NCBI GenBank assembly: GCA_037367405.1
Contig: JAZKJV010008269.1
Location: 124,001 to 188,000, forward strand
Direction of reading: 5' to 3'
DNA from: Ottelia alismoides
Lineage: Eukaryota; Streptophyta; Magnoliopsida; Alismatales; Hydrocharitaceae
DNA: 64,000 bases
Part shown: positions 58,144 to 64,000 of the stretch, in pieces
How positions within the stretch are numbered: position 1 is the first letter of the stretch
How the letters are laid out: each line of letters begins with the position of its first letter
Made by a program: the position numbers and the translations under genes
The notes under the pieces: model-generated
Databases searched by the model: none
Told to the model about the DNA's origin: nothing
The model's input: the letters and a program-made list of their open reading frames with translations, nothing else

Positions 58144-60797
58144 TGTTGGACATGCGAGCCCACGACGAGCCATTATGCAATAAAAGTTATTGCAATTCAC
58201 TCCTTAATCTGAAATAAAGAGTACATAGTTTGCATAATAGGTCCCTTAGTACAATTAGGGTTATGTACCATGGCCATCTTAATGATCATACAGCTGTTTA
58301 TTCAATTATTGAATCATAGAGGCTGGTGCTTAGATGAATATCTAATGAGTTAGATTGAGGACTCATCAAGCACCGTCAAATGATTATTAAGAGATGATCT
58401 CCAACCTGAGTAGGAGATGGCAATCCTATCTCAGTTAGGCTGATATCTGACCGACCTCTTGATGCAGGCCCTCTGCATAGGAATAGAGATTTGGAGGTGT
58501 CCGATTAGTTAGGTCAAAGAGTTGACTTAATGAGATCGAGATAACCTAAGTCCTATATCATAAGCTGTCATGATATAGGCACACATCCTCTGACCGGAGA
58601 CAGATGTGTTACTATATGTCTGAGTATGTACATTTGGAAGACCAATAGGTTGATGACCTAATCAAGGTATATACACCGGCGCGCTGGTGTGCATATAAGG
58701 GCATATGAGTAATACGATCTCTCAAAGGGATCATACAGGTTCAGTTACTGAACCGGAAGACATGAGCTCACTTATGAGATATTGGGAAGAATCAAATTCC
58801 ATGCGCATGGTCGTCTCGCTTTGGAAGCTTGACTGAATTTGTAGGTTTGATATATACTTTTAGAAAGTATATGATCAAGACCTAGGTATGATATATGCTT
58901 TTGAAAAGTATATGATCGATACCGACTCCCAATGATCGAATAAGAAACTTACTGATAAAACCCTGAAGTAGAGAGTATAAAGTTGATCTAATACTTTGGG
59001 TTTATTCTGAGTCTTCCAGTATGCAGGATGTACAGGTGTTGGGAATGCCTAAGGGTGATGTGATCATAAACAGTTATATAACCATGACGCTTCCATTCCT
59101 AGGGAGTGATGAAATGGGTCTGGATTTTAGTGACTCCTCTCAGTAGAGAAGTAATCTGATCTTAGTCCAAATGTTGGACATTGATCTGAATGTGATTCAG
59201 ATTCAATGAGAAGATTAGATTTGCGGTCTTGATTTAATCAAGCATCTATGGGAGGCCTGAGATCTGGATTTGAGATGTGATCTCAATATCCATGTCACTA
59301 TACGTGGAACAATACAATCGTCCTGTCCTTATCTCCAAGTATTCACGGAGAAAGTGCATTGTCCTTGAAAGAGTTCATGGATAATTCTATTGTTGATATA
59401 TGTATCCGAGCATTGAGAAAATGGATAATTAAATGTGATTTAATTATCATGACTAATATGAATTTGATTCATATTATAAGGAGAGTTATCTTAGATAATT
59501 AAATGTGACTTGATTATAAAAGATATAAATAATGTGAATGTGATTCATTTTATTTGAGCACATGAGAAGAAATTATCCAATGTAATTAAATGTGATTTAA
59601 TTATTATGGATAAGAATAATGTGGATAGAAATATCCAATTATTCATAATGTATTATAAATGTGATTTATAATGTATTAGAGAGAGATAATTATAATTTAT
59701 ATGTGTTGATTAATTATTATGTGTATTGGATAAACATTGTATAATTAATTAACAATGTAAATTATATGTTGTTTTGGGTTGTGAATATGATTCACAAATT
59801 TTTCCATGGCAAGATTGCAATATTCTCAAATATAATTGTGAATTATTTTTGAAGAATAAAAAGCCAACAAAAGTTGTTGGAAATAAATAAAGGAGATTTT
59901 CAAGGAGATATGCAATCTCATGGATTTCCATGAGATTGCTCTCCTCATGGAAATAAGTGGGCGGCACCCTATTCCAATTAGGAAAGGGTGGCCGTCCACA
60001 TGGAAAGAGCATGGAGATGAAATCTCCATGCACATTCTCTCCTTATTTATTGGTTTTATTTAGGACTAATTTATATTTGATTTTGTCAAATATATTTTAA
60101 CCTAAATTTGTTGGTTTTACCAACAACAATCTTGACCATTGGATTGGCATGAATCAATCTCATCCATTGATTTTATATGTCACATGGATTGAGATCCATG
60201 GATCCCAAAACCCTATAAATAGAGAGGCATACCATGCTCTCTATTTTACACACACAATGCTTGATAAGCATCTCTCTCTCTTCTCTCTACTCGACAGCCC
60301 TCTCTCTCCCTCTCATGTGGCCGTCCACCATGGATGACCTAAGAGAGGTTCTCCATCGCCGCAACATCGTCGTTATGCTGTCCGATGGTTTGCTCGTGGA
60401 TCTCCATCTCCTTCGGTGCGCCTCGCTCGTGAAGAAGACGTCGGATCTCGTGTGTCGAGATCAGGAGATCCTTCGCTTGGATCATCAACATGGATTGCGA
60501 GAAGCACGGGTTCATCCACGCGCTCGCAAGCATCTCCTCCGTCGGATCGGACTTGAGACAGGAGGTCTCTTCGTTTAGAGACTTGATCGCAACCACGCTT
60601 CAATAGGTAATCCTATTACTTGTTTGTGGTTTAGACGAAATGATCCGAGAAGTGTTCTTGGATCATGTGGTTTCGTCGTATGAAAATTTTTTAAATTCCG
60701 CTGCATCGAGCAACTAGTGCGACTAGTCGCTCCTCGTCGTATTCGATACGACGCTCACGCTTCCGTGATGCGCTTGAGGATCTAACCATATCTTTCA
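58144..60797 (+). repeat. 5' LTR of copia 3
   Basis: From TGTTGGACATG to ATCTTTCA. Hairpin GCAATCTCATGGA (59912-59924) / 59927-59939 is perfect over 13 bp. A GGCGGCACCCTATTCC stem (from 59960) pairs with 59981-59997. The TATA box is at 60214, and an AATAG|GTAATC donor-like site is at 60607. Confidence 0.95.
60214..60221 (+). promoter_or_regulatory. TATA box in the copia 3 LTR
   Basis: CCCTATAAATAGAGAGGCA, the same site as in copia 1. Confidence 0.8.
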
Positions 60798-60799
60798 AG

Positions 60800-60812
60800 T
60801 GGTATCAGAGCC
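60800..60812 (+). promoter_or_regulatory. Primer binding site of copia 3
   Basis: TGGTATCAGAGCC, an exact match to the initiator tRNA-Met type site, two bases after the LTR end. Confidence 0.95.
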
Positions 60813-62575
60813 TTAGGTCGACGGTTTCGAATATGATTCGCTAACCGAGGAGGACTTGGGTTCGTTAAGGTCGCGAAAGTTTTCATCGCATTTGATTTCG
60901 CAGATCTGTTTAGTAAATAAATTCGGCATTATTTGAATTGTTTAAATACGAATTTAATACTTGTATTTTGTTTCCCATTAAATAAGGAAACCATAGGATC
61001 TGAGTTTGCGTAAATCGGATTTCGTTTGCTCTAGATATGGTTGTTTTAATGAACATGTATTCACTGTTACGGGAACTGCGAATCTTAACGTAATTAAGGA
61101 GTTAATTACTGTTTAGAGACGCCTTGAAATGCGTGCAAATCACATAGGTTCTGTTGTAAATCAAGTTAGCAAATTATGTAAACTTACTTTGCTTAATTTG
61201 GATTTAAATTGATTGAGATATGATAATTTTAGTAAGTAGGGGTCACTGCTGAAATTACTTTCCTAATCAAGAACCATGTGATTGTCAATAAGTGAAATTA
61301 ATTGTTAATTTCATGAAATAATTATGGAAAATATTTGAGAAATATTGGAATATGATTATTTCCTTAATTGACTTGACCTCAACCATTTAATTGATTAGAT
61401 TTGATCTAGATCATAATTGGAAACACAATCATCAAACTCCTTGCTTGAATAGGATTGGGAATTTGTCTAGCAAATTTCCTTATAATCAAAATTGTTTTGA
61501 TTATTATATGGTATAATTTCAGTTGAAGAACTGATGATCATCTCAAGTACAAATTAATCAATTTGGCATTATCCTTTCTCGAGGCGGATATGGTGTCTAG
61601 TCGGGGATCGCTGGGGTAGCGGATTGCAACGTATGCGGTCCGTCCCCCTCCCGCCGGTACTGGCCATGACAGCGGGTAGTGCCGGGATAATGTTCGAGGG
61701 ATTAAGTTGTATTTTTCTAATTATTAAAATACGAATTAATACGTACTTTGAGAATAATACCATATATATTCAAGCATAACAATCAAGTTTGATTGATTGA
61801 ATTGGATTGATAATTAATTTAATATGATTGAATTGATTATGTCCAATTATACTCTAAAATGATTAGAGTTGATAATTCCCTTGAAAGAATTAATTATGTG
61901 AATGTGATTAATGATAATTAATTAGAATTTGAATATGATATGGAGGATCACATAAGTGACATCCATGGTCTCCCGTCAAGGCGAAGAGTTTCGTCGCCAT
62001 ATATTATATGTAGGAGACGCCTGTCCGAAGTGACAACTCCTGCATATGATTCATTTGGATCGGGCTCGTCGCTTCTCGAAAGAGTAAGGACGTATGCGTA
62101 GTGACCCCAATATCGGGTCCTCATATTATTGGGGCGATATTGGATTGCGCATAGCGAGTTGTATTCCTGTTGACGATTGGTTCAATTAATGACGGGTCAA
62201 CATCACCTTAGGGGTGGTGGGCCCGGGTGTTAAAGACCGAATTGGGAGATGCAAGTTGGACTTGCAAGGCGGAATGTGTTCCCGCTTCTTTTTATCCGAG
62301 TTGTAGGTTCTCATACTATTTGGATGCAACAAAGATAAGGAAGGAGATCCCAGATCTTGCTTGAGATATAATGGTAAGTATATCTTTTACATTGAAAGTG
62401 ATTAAGGGAATGAACTTTCATTGTTGACATAGCAGGACAACTTTGATATAAAATTCCTAAATCAAAGTAAAAACATGTATATATATAAATATATATCCTT
62501 ATGCAAATTTCTTATTTCAGATAATCCTTCATTAAACCCACTCATTCTATACTCAATAACAACCAGTAAAATATC
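60813..62575 (+). other. Leader of copia 3
   Basis: It has the same layout as 29698-31454. The blocks 61577-61690 and 61960-62373 agree closely with copia 1, including the CCCCAATA/TATTGGGG hairpin and ATG|GTAAGT (donor-like, 62374). An acceptor-like CTTATTTCAG ends at 62520. In copia 1 it reads CTTATTTCAA, so the AG is lost there. Confidence 0.6.
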
Positions 62576-63440
62576 ATGGATTGGACTCATGATCCAGATA
62601 TTGTACTTGCAGTTGGACACATAATGTATGTGGTTGCAATATGCAAATTTCCTCATAATAATAAGGAATGACAATTAAATAGATAATAGGACTTCAAACC
62701 TAGGGTTTGTATGTTTCTATAGTCTTGATATCATCAAATGTGCTTTGGAAGTGACATGTTGATGATGATCGCAATTGTCAAATTAATCCTTATAAAATCA
62801 ATAAAGATATTCTGGCATACATATGTGCTCTCAACATTTAATCATGAATGACATGGTTCTCTACATCATGCAGAATGGTGGCTCCATAAGAGATGATGTA
62901 TTCAAAACGTTTGAATACCTACCTGAACCAATGTTTTAAGAGTTTAGATGGATGTAGGTGATGAGTGTCATCATTCTACTATCTTTACTCTAGTCATTCA
63001 TGAAGCTTCATAATATTCATATTGTATGAATTTAATGAAGCATATATAAGTGTTGAAATACTCTTATTTTGAATTCTTTTGAATTTAACATGAGAGATCC
63101 TTTAGTCTTGAGAAATGGTTGCTTAGAGATGAAGGGAGCGCAGTGGAAGCATGGGTTGGACCCAAGTAAGAAGTGTAGTCAAAGAGTTGATTGTACTTCT
63201 GTGACTTCCATCCAAAGAGTTGGATGAATGCCAATACTGCAATAAGTTGATGTGTTGATGGTATGACTATCAAGTCTGTCTAGAATCCTTAGAGAAGGAC
63301 TCGGATGGAGCATCAGTATAATCTACATAGATCATTGATATTGACTTGCTTATTATAAAGTCTTATAATTGTATCTCAATCTTCTAACAACACTTGCAAT
63401 GGGTTGCATATGTTTTAGAAGACTGGAAAATTTGATCTTA
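62576..63440 (+). pseudogene. Presumed gag region of copia 3
   Basis: It opens with the 31-codon frame MDWTHDPDIVLAVGHIMYV, which has the same start, stop and length as in copia 1, then stops at 62669. Downstream frames are broken. It is assigned by position only. Confidence 0.4.
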
Positions 63441-64000
63441 AGGTTTATGGTCTTCTACATGGATGTTGATGCAATTGTTGCAACAATCTCTATTGGATTG
63501 ATAGACTTCTCAATTTCAGTGGGAGCCCTTAGTCATAAAGAATGTCTCTATGATCCAGATATTAGAATACATTATTGTTTATTTCTAAATGTTGGAGATA
63601 AATATAAATTCTGAAATTTATCTATCATAAAGAGTTATGATGGATATATATTTCAGATAGTAATCTAACATCTAGCGGACTCCACAAAATTAGAAATTAA
63701 TGAATGGTTCATTAAGATTTCTAATACTGAAAATTAAACCTTTAAAGATCAATAGGAAGATAAAGATCATTTGATAATGATCTGGCATCATGTTTTGGAC
63801 ATTTGTCTGTTGATGTGATCAATAGACTGATAAGAGATGAACCTTTAGATTGTCTAAATGTTCAAATCTTACATACTTGTGAATATTGTATTCAAGAGTA
63901 AAATGTCCAATACACCCTTCTTTGGGAAAGGTGTAAGATGTTAAGGTATTCAAGATCTCATTCATATTGATGTATGTGAATCATCTATATCAGAATAAAC
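63441..64000 (+). pseudogene. Protease tail and gag-pre-integrase remnant of copia 3
   Basis: The frame at 63455-63614 reads DVDAIVATISIGLIDFSISV, then GALSHKECLYDPDIRIHY, matching the stretch after the copia protease active site (SG..L.L.DCLYVPDIRKNL). The next part, about 63780-63990, has LWHHVLD, TCEYCIQ, a stop, FFGKG and HIDVCESS, i.e. the gag-pre-integrase domain and the start of integrase. The window ends there. Confidence 0.7.

Larger units (their letters stand above)
58144..64000 (+). mobile_element. Copia 3: second long-LTR copia element (right end outside)
   Basis: It begins TGTTGGACATGCGAGCCCACG at 58144 inside LTR G, after CATTA (likely target duplication, other copy not visible). 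It has an LTR of 2654 bp, a perfect primer site and then leader, gag-like, protease and gag-pre-integrase remnants up to the window edge. It is the same family as copia 1 but differs by many base changes and small indels. Confidence 0.95.

Noticed and set aside
1..64000. CRISPR arrays, tRNA or rRNA genes, bacterial operons
   Set aside because: No regularly spaced direct repeats with unique spacers and no tRNA-like fold with A and B boxes were found. The primer sites are complementary to tRNA ends but are not tRNA genes. Content is plant retrotransposon throughout.

Overview
The window is repeat-rich nuclear DNA of a flowering plant. I find no host gene, tRNA, rRNA or other non-transposon gene. 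The plant assignment rests on Ty3/gypsy elements of the Athila type (tRNA-Asp-like primer site, Athila-style RT and integrase motifs), Ty1/copia elements primed by initiator tRNA-Met (TGGTATCAGAGCC), plant TATA boxes in the LTRs, and very AT-rich flanks. I cannot name the species. All coding regions are broken by stops and frameshifts, so every element here looks dead as a protein source.

Layout from left to right. 1-4601 is the 3' end of an Athila-like element (F) with its 3' LTR (1646-4601). 4602-5384 looks like a piece of another gypsy LTR. 5385-7346 is a truncated LTR of the F type. 7347-7790 is a copia RNase H fragment (minus strand). 7791-11866 is the pol and 3' region of a minus-strand Athila element (C), cut within RT. 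Element B (plus strand) runs from about 11867 to 56976. It has a 5' LTR (to 15203), primer site 15206-15223, leader, gag, protease, RT-RNase H and integrase, and a 3' LTR from 55754.

B is broken by younger insertions. A solo LTR (E, 16683-20417, minus) sits in its leader. Element A (26633-52566, minus) sits inside its integrase with a perfect CCTAC target duplication. A is itself a gag-protease derivative without RT or integrase. Its 3' LTR holds a complete copia element (27070-37626, TSD GTATA, LTRs about 2.6 kb) and an Athila solo LTR (D, 39623-43493). The 3' LTR of B is interrupted by a minus-strand copia LTR (G, 56977-58143), and that is interrupted by a second plus-strand copia (58144 to beyond the window).

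The relative order of insertion is therefore B, then A, E and G; then copia 1 and D within A, and copia 3 within G. With the copia 1 and D insertions and their TSDs removed, the left LTR of A is about 3112 bp against 3131 bp for its right LTR, which supports the boundaries.

The most interesting signals are structural rather than coding. (1) A chain of hairpins lies upstream of the copia TATA box, and the stem sequences differ between copies while pairing is kept. (2) In five Athila LTRs and the copia LTRs, GC-rich blocks end in AG|GT donor-like sites. (3) CTATACTTAG hairpins recur after the integrase. (4) A reading frame antisense to the element is shared by F and A.
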